Shown: positions 14,621 through 23,297 of the stretch, in pieces
Layout of the letters: each line of letters starts with the position of its first letter
Numbering within the stretch: the first letter of the stretch is position 1
Assembly (NCBI GenBank): GCA_012520255.1
Contig: JAAYOQ010000014.1
Coordinates: forward strand, 1 to 34,611
Reading direction: 5' to 3'
Length of the DNA stretch: 34,611 bases
DNA from: Erysipelotrichia bacterium
GTDB taxonomy: Bacteria; Bacillota_I; Bacilli_A; Erysipelotrichales; Erysipelotrichaceae
Translations under genes and position numbers: made by a program
The notes under the pieces: model-generated
Seen by the model: the letters and a program-made list of their open reading frames with translations, nothing else
The model's database searches: none
Told to the model about the DNA's origin: nothing

Positions 14621-15436
14621 TTACAAAATCTGGAAATAAGAAAGAATTAAACAAGTCACAAACGTCCATAACAATAGAGTTGTTGTTTTTATTTTCTTTC
14701 CTAGTAACCAATACATCAAAACAAATGTACATGCCGGCAAAAAGCAAGGCATAATCCAATCAATATACTCCTGAATTGGAGTAACAATTCCATTTATTTC
14801 AATTACCCAAGGAATTGAGACAGAAATCTGTGAAGCAGCCATAGAACCTACAACAAGTAATCCCAAGATTGTCGCTGCTTTACTAAGTTTATTAATCATT
14901 CCACTCTTTTCCATATTCGCAAAGAACGTTGTACCAGAATTATATCCTATCTTTAAACCATAATATCTTGATAAGAATCCAGGTACATTAATTGTCAGGA
15001 AAAACAGAATTGGTCCAATAATACTTCCTTGCGAAGCAAAAGATGTTCCGACACCAACAGCAATCGTTAACAGTGATCCCCAGAATATTGAGTCTCCAAA
15101 ACCTGCCATCGGACCCATTAATGAAGTTTTAACAGCACTGATTGACTGTTCATCAAAATCCGGGTTATTTGCATTTTCTTCTTCCATTGCTGCAGTTATA
15201 CCAGCAAGAAGAGTAACAATATGAGGTGTACATGCCATAAATTCCAAGTGCCTGTGTAGGGCTCTTTTCATTTTTTCTGGATCATCTGAATATAGTTTCT
15301 TCAAAACTGGAATCATTGTAAAACAATAATTAATATGTTGCTGACGCTCGTAATTCCAGCCTGAATCCAACGTACACGATCTTAAGAAAACTTGTTTTAA
15401 TTCTTTTTCAGTAATTTTTTTAACCTTAGAACTCAT
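14621..15436 (-). CDS. PTS mannose/fructose/sorbose family IID component
   Basis: The 271-residue protein has the IID pattern: ITEKELKQVFLRSCTLDSGWNYERQQ near the start, MAGFGDSIFWG (the family's GDxxFW hallmark) and several hydrophobic segments at the C-terminal end. Together with IIC it forms the membrane channel of a Man-family phosphotransferase. The ATG at 15436 has GGAAGGAG nine bases upstream; a TTG three codons earlier is less likely. It overlaps the IIC gene by 11 bases. Confidence 0.95.
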   Translation of the reverse strand: MSSKVKKITEKELKQVFLRSCTLDSGWNYERQQHINYCFTMIPVLKKLYSDDPEKMKRALHRHLEFMACTPHIVTLLAGITAAMEEENANNPDFDEQSISAVKTSLMGPMAGFGDSIFWGSLLTIAVGVGTSFASQGSIIGPILFFLTINVPGFLSRYYGLKIGYNSGTTFFANMEKSGMINKLSKAATILGLLVVGSMAASQISVSIPWVIEINGIVTPIQEYIDWIMPCFLPACTFVLMYWLLGKKIKTTTLLLWTFVTCLILSYFQIL

Positions 15437-16187
15437 TATCGTCAACTCCTTCCATTACCTCTTCCTTCTTAAAGAAGTACAACATAGCAACTCCTATTCC
15501 GAATAGTGCTATTCCAAATGTTGGAACATCCAAATATGCCGTTGCTAAAAACCCAAACATTAACCATGGCATTAGTTCTTTTGACATCATATTTCTTGCC
15601 AAAATTGCAACCCCGATAGCAGGTAGAATACCAGCTACAACGTCCATAGCATGGATAACAAATTCAGGAATACTTGCCAATATTTTTTCTATAACCGGAA
15701 TTCCAAAGTAGAATCCAAGTGCTACAACTAATGCTAAAGCCACTTTATTTCCAATAGAAGCTACTCTGACAACAACATCAATTTTGTCAGCATCTGACTT
15801 ATCTGCAAGTCTGTCGCAAAGATGCGCTGCTTCAGGTAAGACAAACATCATCAAAAAGTTGTCAAAAATAGCTACTAATGCTGCTACAGGTATAGCCAAG
15901 GCTACAGCTGTTTCAATGTCTGTGTTTTGTAAAACCACATAAGCAGTGCCAATAACCGCACCAGATACCATATCTGGAGGATTTGAAGCACCAATAGGAA
16001 CGGCTCCTAAGAAAGCCAATTCAAGCATAGCACCAACCTTACATCCAGTTGGTAAATCACCTAATACTGCACCTACTAATGTTGATACTACTATCGGTCT
16101 GTTCCACATTGTTGAACCGACATAGCTATGCATATAGCCAAAAAATGCTACAGCAAATATCAGCAGGGTTTGTAATGTCAAATTCAT
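15426..16187 (-). CDS. PTS mannose/fructose/sorbose family IIC component
   Basis: The 253-residue hydrophobic protein has GDLPTGCKVGAMLELAFLG and GASNPPDMVSGAVIGTAYVV, the typical IIC substrate-binding and gate region of the Man family. It forms the sugar channel with IID. AAGGAGGAAAG precedes the ATG. It follows IIB by 13 bases. The sugar is unknown; the neighbouring BtpA/SgcQ-family protein suggests a rare pentose, hexose or hexosamine derivative. Confidence 0.95.
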   Translation of the reverse strand: MNLTLQTLLIFAVAFFGYMHSYVGSTMWNRPIVVSTLVGAVLGDLPTGCKVGAMLELAFLGAVPIGASNPPDMVSGAVIGTAYVVLQNTDIETAVALAIPVAALVAIFDNFLMMFVLPEAAHLCDRLADKSDADKIDVVVRVASIGNKVALALVVALGFYFGIPVIEKILASIPEFVIHAMDVVAGILPAIGVAILARNMMSKELMPWLMFGFLATAYLDVPTFGIALFGIGVAMLYFFKKEEVMEGVDDNEF

Positions 16188-16200
16188 TTATCTTTCCTCC

Positions 16201-16671
16201 TTAAATCAGTGTCATGACATCTATTTTCTGGTCATTTGGAACCATTCTGATTTCCAGTTCAATTCCTTTTTCATGCATTTCTTTAAATTTTTCAATATCG
16301 TTTTCAGAAACAAATACTGCCTTTGAAATTTGTTTTCTATCTTCAGCATTTTTCATTCCGCCAACATTGATACTTTTGATTGCAGGACAACCTAATGCTA
16401 ATCTATGAGCATCATCTACATTCTCTACAATTATCAGAAGATTGTACTTGTCTGTTTCCCCTTCATTAATTGATTTTATTGAGTCTTCAACACTCTTCAT
16501 TACCAATTTTACTCCTGCTGGTCTAGCCAGTCTGAGTGCGCTCATGCGTAAATTATCTTTAGCAAGACTATCGTTTGCAATCAATATGCAATCTGCTCCC
16601 ACATTTCTAACCCATAGAAATGACACCTGTCCATGTAACAGCCTGTGGTCAATACGTGTAAGAACTATCAT
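16201..16671 (-). CDS. PTS mannose/fructose/sorbose family IIB component
   Basis: The 156-residue cytoplasmic phosphocarrier has the active-site region TRIDHRLLHGQVSFLWV, where H13 should accept phosphate from IIA. Residue 9 is His where Asp is usual (RIDDRLIHGQ), a small oddity. The stop of the SgcQ/BtpA gene and this ATG overlap (ATGA), so translation is coupled. No gene for a Man-type IIA is in the window. Confidence 0.95.
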   Translation of the reverse strand: MIVLTRIDHRLLHGQVSFLWVRNVGADCILIANDSLAKDNLRMSALRLARPAGVKLVMKSVEDSIKSINEGETDKYNLLIIVENVDDAHRLALGCPAIKSINVGGMKNAEDRKQISKAVFVSENDIEKFKEMHEKGIELEIRMVPNDQKIDVMTLI

Positions 16672-17414
16672 TTTGTTTCACCACGAATTTCTCTAACTGT
16701 TTTAAGCAATTCCTCAATATGTTCAAGACATAATTCACCATTATCTTGATAATTATCTTTGAAATAACTTCCAATTATTGCTCCATCAGCATATTCAAGC
16801 TGTTTAATTGCATTGTCTTTGGTCATCCCTGCAGCAACAATAAGCGGAAAATCATCTAATTCTTTTCTAAATTCAATGATTCTATCCAAAGATGTCTCCT
16901 CTCCTGTTTTGTTTTGTGTGACACAAACAGCATCACAACGCGTTTTCGCAATTTCAAGGTCTTCCTTTAATGTTTTCTCTGAAAGAACAGGTTGATATTT
17001 AAATCTTACCCCACCTAAAACATAACCCTCATAATCTTTTTTCATCATTTCAAAAAAAGCCTGTAGAGTATATTCATCACGTGGTTTTACATGTCCGACA
17101 ACCGAATCAATCTGAATATAATCACAATCGAATTCTTTAGCTAAATAAAATCCCATATAGTCAACATTCAAGCAGTTTACCCCATAAGGAATATTAAAGC
17201 TGTTTGACTTGATATATTCTAATGCTCTTTTCAGATCTTCATAGTTTCCATAGTAATTTTCAACCATTACTCCATCGATGCCAGACTGAATGTAAATGTT
17301 CAATTCCTTTTTAAATCTTTCAAAAACTTCTTCAGGACTGTTTCCCTTTAAATGAAGCATTCCAATTATAGGTTTTTTATTCTTGAATACACCTAAAAAA
17401 TCCCTTTTTTTCAT
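16668..17414 (-). CDS. BtpA/SgcQ family TIM-barrel protein
   Basis: The 248-residue protein has PIIGMLHLKG, GIDGVMVENYYGNYED, FDCDYIQIDSVVGHV, CDAVCVTQNKTGEETSL and PLIVAAGMTKDNA, the landmarks of PF03437 (BtpA, also SgcQ). SgcQ is encoded with a PTS in the enterobacterial sgc cluster, and a role in sugar-phosphate handling is likely here, but the reaction is unknown. It is the first gene of the PTS operon, with AAAGGAGGT upstream of the ATG and a strong promoter in the divergent region. Confidence 0.88.
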   Translation of the reverse strand: MKKRDFLGVFKNKKPIIGMLHLKGNSPEEVFERFKKELNIYIQSGIDGVMVENYYGNYEDLKRALEYIKSNSFNIPYGVNCLNVDYMGFYLAKEFDCDYIQIDSVVGHVKPRDEYTLQAFFEMMKKDYEGYVLGGVRFKYQPVLSEKTLKEDLEIAKTRCDAVCVTQNKTGEETSLDRIIEFRKELDDFPLIVAAGMTKDNAIKQLEYADGAIIGSYFKDNYQDNGELCLEHIEELLKTVREIRGETK

Positions 17415-17494
17415 TTCGTGGCTTTACCTCCTTTCTATTATTGTCAGCCTTATCAGCTGTTAAAATCTATTTTCTGCGAACAGTTGTATTTAGT

Positions 17495-17511
17495 TGTATT
17501 GTCTTAATACA
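17495..17511. promoter_or_regulatory. Candidate GntR operator between sgcQ and gntR
   Basis: TGTATT-N5-AATACA (17 bases) is a perfect inverted repeat covering the predicted start site and part of the -10 of the sgcQ-PTS promoter. Directly before it, GTTGTATT occurs twice with a ten-base period (from 17483 and 17493). Repression by the divergent GntR protein fits this geometry. Binding is an inference. Confidence 0.5.
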
Positions 17512-17540
17512 TTATAATACTTCTTTTAAAATTATGTCAA
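17511..17540 (-). promoter_or_regulatory. Promoter of the sgcQ-PTS operon
   Basis: The minus strand has a consensus TTGACA, 18 bases, TATAAT. The start would be near 17504, giving a leader of about 90 bases before the sgcQ-like gene. The candidate operator overlaps its downstream end. Confidence 0.75.
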
Positions 17541-17549
17541 TATCCTTCC

Positions 17550-17578
17550 TTATAAAACCAATGCTTATGTGCTATAAT
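17550..17578 (+). promoter_or_regulatory. Promoter of gntR, probably giving a leaderless mRNA
   Basis: TTATAA, 17 bases, TATAAT (17573-17578). The start would fall seven bases later, at or next to the A of the gntR ATG at 17585. No Shine-Dalgarno is present before this ATG. Confidence 0.5.
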
Positions 17579-17584
17579 GTTGAC

Positions 17585-18298
17585 ATGGTATTAAAACATT
17601 TGAGCCCGATTACATTACAGGAACAGCTTTACAGCGCGCTATTGCAATCAATTAACAACGGCAAATATAAACCAGGTGATAAACTTCCAACCGAACATCA
17701 ACTTGCTGAGATGTTTTCTGTGTCTCGAGTTACTGTTAGAAATGCTATTCAACGCTTAGTTAATGAAGGATATATTGTCAAAAAGCACGGAAAAGGTTCT
17801 TTTGTTAAAGAAAAAGTTTATCGTTCAAAATTACATTTTGATAACAGTTTTACGGCAAACTGTCTTAAAAATAATGCCAAACCATCGACAAAGATTATTG
17901 AAGCAACTTTGACTGCTGGAAGCGATGAACTTTTAAACAAACTCAAATGCAAAAGTGACAAGCTGATTAAATTAACTCGCATTAGAAAAGTTGATGACAT
18001 ACCATGTATTATAGAAATAGATTATCTTCCTGATAGATTCAAGTTTTTGTTATCACAAAACTTAACTGATACTTCATTAACAACTTTTATTGAAAATAAC
18101 ACTGACAATATACCTACTAAATTTGTTGATAATTTCAGTATCTCTTATTCTAATAAAGTAAGTTCTGAATATTTAAAATGCCCTTTGGGAACACCTTTAC
18201 TAAAAATAGAACAAACTGTTTTAAATCAAGATGAAGATATTATTTATTTAAATACTCAATATATTCTTACTAGTAAATATATCTACACAAAAGCTTAA
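17585..18298 (+). CDS. GntR family regulator, HutC/UTRA subfamily
   Basis: The 237-residue protein has an N-terminal winged helix (about 8-72) with GKYKPGDKLPTEHQLAEMF and SRVTVRNAIQRLVNEGYIV, then a UTRA effector domain (about 80-235) ending in INTQYI-like LNTQYILTSKYIY. HutC-type members respond to sugar phosphates, amino sugars or histidine intermediates. Divergent to the SgcQ-PTS operon with a shared operator, it is most likely its repressor. The upstream frame stays open for 48 codons, but they are AT-rich promoter DNA; the ATG at 17585 matches family starts. Confidence 0.92.
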   Translation: MVLKHLSPITLQEQLYSALLQSINNGKYKPGDKLPTEHQLAEMFSVSRVTVRNAIQRLVNEGYIVKKHGKGSFVKEKVYRSKLHFDNSFTANCLKNNAKPSTKIIEATLTAGSDELLNKLKCKSDKLIKLTRIRKVDDIPCIIEIDYLPDRFKFLLSQNLTDTSLTTFIENNTDNIPTKFVDNFSISYSNKVSSEYLKCPLGTPLLKIEQTVLNQDEDIIYLNTQYILTSKYIYTKA

Positions 18299-18375
18299 TT
18301 TTAGTATAATAAAAAAAGATTTTTGCTAAATTTGTTAAAATATAAAAACCTAAAACTATTCATTGTACCTTAAAA

Positions 18376-18413
18376 TAAAAATCTGGATCATAATTAACTA
18401 ATCCAGATTTTTT
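18376..18413. terminator. Bidirectional terminator between gntR and htrA
   Basis: AAAAATCTGGAT (18377-18388) pairs with ATCCAGATTTTT (18401-18412), loop of 12, with T-rich flanks on both strands. It separates the convergent gntR and htrA. The rest of this 216-base gap shows nothing else. Confidence 0.75.
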
Positions 18414-18514
18414 AATACACTATCCAATTACACTCAATAGTTCTCAGCATTGTATGTGCTTGATATATCTCTATTCTGACATTTTATAAAACATACTTCA
18501 ACCCTGTAAATTGC

Positions 18515-19756
18515 CTATTTCTTTTGTTCTAATTTAAGTATTAAAGTTAATGTGGTTTGTCCTCTTACTACCTCAATTTCTACTATATCACCAGCAGAAT
18601 AATTACATAACACAGTTCTTAAATCAGTGATTGATTTTATTTCTTCTCCATCAAATTTTACAATTACATCTCCAATTTTTAATCCTGCATTTTTGGCAGA
18701 TTCACCAATTACTTCCAATACATATACCCCAAAATTATTTACACTATAACTCCAGGCTTGTTGCATGGTCTCAATTGAAACTCCTCTAATTCCTAATTGT
18801 GGCCTTCCCTCAACGTAGCCATAAGCAATCAATTGTTTAGTTACATCAATCGCATAATTTACAGGAATTGCAAAACCAATTCCTTCAATATAGTCGCCAG
18901 CACTTTTTGCATTAACAATGCCAATCAGATTACCTGCAATATCAAATAATCCTCCTCCAGAATTCCCTGGGCTAATAGCTGTATTTGTTTGTAGCAGTAC
19001 CATCTTTTGGCCTTCAATAGTTATTTCTCTACTTAAGGCACTAATAATTCCATCAGTAACTGTTCCACCTAATGTTCCTAAAGGATTTCCTATCGCAATA
19101 CACATTTGACCTACTTTAATTTGATCTGAGTCACCAATAGTCGCAACTTTTAAACCTTCTGCTTCAATTTTTAATACTGCAATATCACTGACTAGATCTG
19201 ATGCCACTATTTGTGCTTTATATTGTTCTTTTGATGTTAAAACTACTGTAATGTTAGTTGCATTTTCTACAACGTGATTATTGGTAATAATATATCCATC
19301 GCTTGAATATATTACTCCAGATCCTGCTCCTTCAGTTATATATTCGCCATAAAAAGAACTAAATTTAGTTGATTCCGTATAGACTTCAACAATTGTATCT
19401 TTGATATTGTTTACTACTTCACTGATATCTATTTTGTCTGATGTAATCACCGTTGGACTGGTAGTATTTTGATTAGGTTGCTCAATAACAATTGTTTTGT
19501 TTTCTACATTTCTTAAAACTAACTTAGCTGTCACATAACTGCTGATTGTAGAAACAAGAATTGTTAATACAAGCATCATCAAAATCAGACCTTTAGGAAA
19601 GCTGGTTTTTTCTCTGCTTTTATTTTTGCTTTTTATTTCATCAACCGTTTCAAAAACAGTTTCCTTATTTCCGTCGTTGTAAATGAGTATATACTCTTTT
19701 TCAAAACTTTGTTTTTCTTCTTTTTTTTCTTCTCCGTTATCAAATGATTCGTTCAT
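18515..19756 (-). CDS. htrA: HtrA/DegP-type serine protease with PDZ domain
   Basis: The 413-residue protein has a cytoplasmic charged N terminus (1-55), one membrane anchor (about 57-80), a trypsin-like domain with triad H161 (TNNHVVENA), D191 (SDIAVLKIEA) and S266 (GNSGGGLFD), and a PDZ domain (about 320-410, with SAKNAGLKIGDVIVKFDGE). HtrA degrades or refolds misfolded exported proteins. It is the last gene of the operon with the cohesin-like and dockerin glucosaminidase proteins, 29 bases downstream. A role in quality control of those exported partners is an inference. Confidence 0.94.
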   Translation of the reverse strand: MNESFDNGEEKKEEKQSFEKEYILIYNDGNKETVFETVDEIKSKNKSREKTSFPKGLILMMLVLTILVSTISSYVTAKLVLRNVENKTIVIEQPNQNTTSPTVITSDKIDISEVVNNIKDTIVEVYTESTKFSSFYGEYITEGAGSGVIYSSDGYIITNNHVVENATNITVVLTSKEQYKAQIVASDLVSDIAVLKIEAEGLKVATIGDSDQIKVGQMCIAIGNPLGTLGGTVTDGIISALSREITIEGQKMVLLQTNTAISPGNSGGGLFDIAGNLIGIVNAKSAGDYIEGIGFAIPVNYAIDVTKQLIAYGYVEGRPQLGIRGVSIETMQQAWSYSVNNFGVYVLEVIGESAKNAGLKIGDVIVKFDGEEIKSITDLRTVLCNYSAGDIVEIEVVRGQTTLTLILKLEQKK

Positions 19757-19785
19757 AGAGCATCTCCTAACTTTCTCTTTAATAA

Positions 19786-21102
19786 CTATCCTTCTTTTCT
19801 TTTTAAAGTTAATGCCATTGCTGCCAGCAGACTGACTGTTCCAGCAATTGCTGCTGTTAAATATAACATTTCTTTGATATCCATTTTTTCTTCTACTGAA
19901 TATAAAGGTAAAGTAAACTTCTGTAAAGTCTTCTCGCTCATTTCATAACTGTAAAGAGCATCATTCCCTTCCAAATCCTTTAGATAAACCAGTCGATAAT
20001 TATGCATGTTTTCAGCCAACGACATCCAACCATCAAATTGTTTTCCATCAATATTTACTTTTATTGGCTTATAATACTTTTCTAACTCGTTATATTCAGT
20101 GTAATCAACCTCGTTAATTAAATATTGTTTACCATCAATTTCTAATGGTTCAAATTTGTTTCCTACTACATCATTTTCCATATTATAAAGATAAAAAGCT
20201 TTGTTGTTTTCATTATCGGCCAAATAAATCAGATTCAAATTTGCTCTATTAAAGATGGTCAGTTGATTTTCATTTATCACAATCTCTTTTCTTTCAAAAC
20301 CTTCAGGATCGCTTACTTTATCTAAATTAATAACTACTCCTAAATTTTTATCTTCATAAATTATTTTAGGTTTTTCTTCAACATATAATCTTATTATATA
20401 AGTTTTCTTTGTTTTATCTTGAGCAACACAGACAATAGAAATTTCATTCCATCCTTCAGTAACATTTTCATTTATTTTATTGATAGTTGCCTTCGAACTG
20501 CTTGCTTTAGCTAAAACTTTAATTGTTTCAGTATTAATTGGTGCATAAGCAACATATTCATAAATATCTGATGAAAATGGCTGTTCAAAATCTATGTTTT
20601 CAATTTGTAAAGATGCCAATGAAGCATCAGATGACAAAGGTGTTGTAGTTGTCGAATTATTTGTTGTTTTAGCTTTTATTTGTAATGTTCGAGTAATATT
20701 TTCGCTATAATTACTTATATACTCGCCATTATAATCAATAAATTGTGAAGTGTTTACTCCAATCTTTGTTGAACCTATTTTTTTTGTTGAAAAAGTAATG
20801 GTAAACGTTACTTTTTTATCTTGACTTGGTTCGACCAATATTCTGTTCCCTTCGATATGGCCACGTCCATTCAAATTACATGAAAGATACTCTAAATATT
20901 GTTTATCATAAGAAAAAACTATTATTCCTCCACCCACTCCTGTATCGCAAGACAACTTGATAGTCAGAGTTACCTTATTAGATAGCACTACCGAATTATA
21001 AGATAAAGAAGCAGTTACACTTCCTGTGGCTGCTTTAATTGGTTTTATAGTTGATAAAATTATTGTAAGTATCGTTATTAATATAAAAATCTTTCTTTTC
21101 AT
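19786..21102 (-). CDS. Membrane-anchored cohesin-like and cadherin-like surface protein
   Basis: The 438-residue protein has a signal peptide (through KPIKAA), a cohesin-like beta-sandwich (about 30-140: SLSYNSVVLSNKVTLTIKLS, GGGIIVFSYDKQYLEYLS, GSTKIGVNTSQFIDYNGEYIS), a cadherin-like beta-sandwich (about 155-245: ASLASLQIENIDF...KTKKTYIIRLYV), an undefined acidic region, and a C-terminal membrane helix followed by KRKEG. It should be anchored in the membrane facing outward. ATG at 21102 has AAGGTGA upstream and starts 12 bases after the upstream stop; an ATG five codons earlier overlaps that stop but has no ribosome site. The neighbouring protein carries a dockerin, so the cohesin-like domain may hold it. 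The cohesin call is from sequence pattern only. Confidence 0.75.
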   Translation of the reverse strand: MKRKIFILITILTIILSTIKPIKAATGSVTASLSYNSVVLSNKVTLTIKLSCDTGVGGGIIVFSYDKQYLEYLSCNLNGRGHIEGNRILVEPSQDKKVTFTITFSTKKIGSTKIGVNTSQFIDYNGEYISNYSENITRTLQIKAKTTNNSTTTTPLSSDASLASLQIENIDFEQPFSSDIYEYVAYAPINTETIKVLAKASSSKATINKINENVTEGWNEISIVCVAQDKTKKTYIIRLYVEEKPKIIYEDKNLGVVINLDKVSDPEGFERKEIVINENQLTIFNRANLNLIYLADNENNKAFYLYNMENDVVGNKFEPLEIDGKQYLINEVDYTEYNELEKYYKPIKVNIDGKQFDGWMSLAENMHNYRLVYLKDLEGNDALYSYEMSEKTLQKFTLPLYSVEEKMDIKEMLYLTAAIAGTVSLLAAMALTLKRKEG

Positions 21103-21113
21103 ATAGTTCACCT

Positions 21114-22898
21114 TCATTGCTCAATATTTCCCGTTTGTAGCAAATATTTTCTTAAATATAAATATCCCACTGTTGACAGTTCTTTTTCTCCATTAATTTC
21201 AGCGGCTTTTTCTTCAATATTGTTCATTTTATAAGTATCTAACAAACTTCTTCGATATAACAGATAATCTGCTGTTCCAATTATCCCGTCTCCATTTATA
21301 TCTCCTTTGATAATAATAGTGTAGGTACTTTCTCCTTCATCATCGATAATTATCAAGGTATCTCCTGTTCCAATTAAAGAACCCTTAGCCTTTTCTTCGT
21401 CGCCTTTTTTAATTTTAATGTTTACACCTGTATTCATTATCTCAATTCTATCTAATAACTGCTGATAGCTTGATCCAATATCAAAACCTGTCAAATGTCC
21501 TGAATCATTCTGTAAATCTAAGTCTAAGATTAAATCACCAGTATAATGTTCCTCATTAGGAATGTCATCTTCAATTTCTGGATAGACAACCTCTGTTGGT
21601 AAAACTGTTTTTTCAGGCATTTCTAAATAGATTGGAATACTGAAAGTTAATTCCTGATTTAATATACCAGCTAACAGATAGTTTGAATACATCATCCTTC
21701 CTTCTGTAAATGCTGCTCTGACATTAGTCGCATATTGATGCCAATATTTGCCTGTAACACAATTATATTTTTGATAATACAAAGTATCTTGGCCAATATT
21801 AATATATCCATCCGCAATCCATAGTGCCCCACCTTTAATAGATTTTTCAATGCTGTTCCAAGGCCTATCATAACTTCCTGTTTTAGCAGCATACACTAAA
21901 CCATATTTCCAGTTATCTACCCCTGAATAAGCATGAATATTATAAAAATTATAAATACCAGAATAAACTACTCCCTGATATTCAAATTTTCTTCCATCTA
22001 CCGCAGCTGATCCATTTACTCCTTGCTCAATTCTGACTTTGGCGGCTAAATAAACTGGAGATGTCTGAGCATATTGTCCTGCTTCATAAAAAATTGTCGC
22101 ATAACTTTTCTTTGTGTTTTCATCTACCTGTACTTCTCCTGCCATGAATGTTCCATTTAATATTGGTTGAATAAATTCCGGTTTTTCATTTTCATTAAAA
22201 GACAATTTTAAAAATTGGAAAATATCTTTTTCATTAAAGAAATTTCTTGGATCTAGAAAATAAGCTATGGTAGCTGTATTGGCTTGAAACCAGTTATAAC
22301 CATCCAAAGCAATATATTGACCTGTTGTTGGGTCATAAGCGCCTTTTTGGGTACTTCTTAAAGCCAAATTACTACCGTCAATTAAACTTTTTCCCAATAC
22401 ATCTTGTGCAGCTAACATCTCCGCGAAAGTAATATTGGTATGGAAAGCCTTAAAAATCCAGTTTGGATATAATGTGTGTAAATATCTTAGATATTCTTTG
22501 TATTCTTCCGGGAAACCTTCGTTTATCAGGTGTATTTCAAAAACTTCATCTAATTCATAATAGTGTAATAAAACATAATCTTGTCTAATCCAGGTATAAT
22601 ATTCAATACCATTGATTACATTAACAACGTTATACCATAGTTCATTTTTATCATTAGTTTCTTTACCTATTACCTGGTATAAGACATTTTTAAGATAATA
22701 TTGGTTTACTCCATTTATTTTAAGTATTTCATAACTGGTTGAAGGTCCTGTTCTACATCGAACATCATTTTGTGTTGCCTCTAAATAGATTATTTCTTCT
22801 TGTTCCTGCTGGTTTTCTTCTGCTAAAACATAATTAAAACCCTTAATATTAATAAGTGTCGTTACAATTAATAAAGTAATTAAAATCTTTTTAAGCAT
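21114..22898 (-). CDS. Secreted SH3-glucosaminidase (GH73-like) with C-terminal dockerin
   Basis: The 594-residue protein has a signal peptide (1-27), an SH3-type wall-binding domain (about 40-112, NDVRCRTGPSTSYEIL), a glucosaminidase domain (about 140-420) with likely catalytic E291 in VYLAAKVRIEQGVNGSA, an X-type module (about 450-530, LTGFDIGSSYQQLL...GTGDTLII) and a type I dockerin (532-586). The first dockerin repeat (GDINGDGIIGTADYLLYRRSL) has the full calcium loop; the second (AEINGEKELSTVGYLYLRKY) has lost its acidic residues. It cleaves peptidoglycan GlcNAc links. It is first in a three-gene surface operon. GAAGGAG precedes the ATG. Confidence 0.88.
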   Translation of the reverse strand: MLKKILITLLIVTTLINIKGFNYVLAEENQQEQEEIIYLEATQNDVRCRTGPSTSYEILKINGVNQYYLKNVLYQVIGKETNDKNELWYNVVNVINGIEYYTWIRQDYVLLHYYELDEVFEIHLINEGFPEEYKEYLRYLHTLYPNWIFKAFHTNITFAEMLAAQDVLGKSLIDGSNLALRSTQKGAYDPTTGQYIALDGYNWFQANTATIAYFLDPRNFFNEKDIFQFLKLSFNENEKPEFIQPILNGTFMAGEVQVDENTKKSYATIFYEAGQYAQTSPVYLAAKVRIEQGVNGSAAVDGRKFEYQGVVYSGIYNFYNIHAYSGVDNWKYGLVYAAKTGSYDRPWNSIEKSIKGGALWIADGYINIGQDTLYYQKYNCVTGKYWHQYATNVRAAFTEGRMMYSNYLLAGILNQELTFSIPIYLEMPEKTVLPTEVVYPEIEDDIPNEEHYTGDLILDLDLQNDSGHLTGFDIGSSYQQLLDRIEIMNTGVNIKIKKGDEEKAKGSLIGTGDTLIIIDDEGESTYTIIIKGDINGDGIIGTADYLLYRRSLLDTYKMNNIEEKAAEINGEKELSTVGYLYLRKYLLQTGNIEQ

Positions 22899-22921
22899 AA
22901 GAAAAACTCCTTCGCATTTTT

Positions 22922-22948
22922 ATTATATCATATTTGTTATTTATTCAA
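22922..22948 (-). promoter_or_regulatory. Promoter of the glucosaminidase-cohesin-htrA operon
   Basis: On the minus strand an extended -10, TGATATAAT (22922-22930), lies 15 bases after TTGAAT. The start would be near 22915. A DnaA-box-like TTTTCCACA (22953-22961) is directly upstream, so DnaA may affect it. Confidence 0.55.
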
Positions 22949-23297
22949 TATATTTTCCACATGTTAATAACTGCTTTTCCCACAGATGTGAATATTGTGT
23001 AATATTATGAAAAATCTTTTAATTTAAAGCTTTTTTTTAATTTTTATTGTGGATAACTTTTGTGGATTGTTTATTTTATTCCAAGTTATCCACTATTTCC
23101 ACCGTTAAAAGATCTTCTCCACAACTTATCCACATATAAAAGTCGTGGATTATTGTGGATAACTAAAAAAATGCTTTATTAACCGCTGTTTTTTCTATTA
23201 TTTTTATTGTGGATAACTTTTTTTAAAAAAAATAGTAATAGATTTTTATCCACATTGGGGTTAATATAGTATTACTTGTAATGAAAGAGTGAGAAAA
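22949..23297. other. Chromosomal replication origin (oriC), main DnaA-box cluster
   Basis: Five perfect DnaA boxes are visible: TTATCCACA at 23126-23134 and 23246-23254 (plus), and TGTGGATAA at 23048-23056, 23154-23162 and 23208-23216 (minus). Near matches lie at 22953, 22976, 23061, 23086, 23115 and 23144. The block TTTTTATTGTGGATAACTTT occurs twice (23041-23060 and 23201-23220). An A/T-rich stretch (23217-23245) and a G4 followed by TTAATATAGTATTACTT (23257 onward) next to the last box may help unwinding, but this is speculative. A -10-like TATAGT (23265-23270) may serve dnaA. No protein gene is in this 400-base gap. Confidence 0.92.
23041..23220 (+). repeat. Direct repeat pair in oriC
   Basis: An identical block of 20 bases containing a DnaA box occurs at 23041-23060 and 23201-23220, 160 bases apart. 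The spacing is close to a whole number of helical turns, so the two boxes may lie on the same face. Simple duplication is the plainest explanation. Confidence 0.7.

Noticed and set aside
17086-17100. CACGTG-containing sequence resembling parS inside the sgcQ-like gene
   Set aside because: The flanks (CATCACGTGGTTTT) do not match the parS consensus outside the core.
17441-17584. 48-codon upstream extension of gntR
   Set aside because: It covers promoter elements of both divergent genes and is not like the GntR family start.
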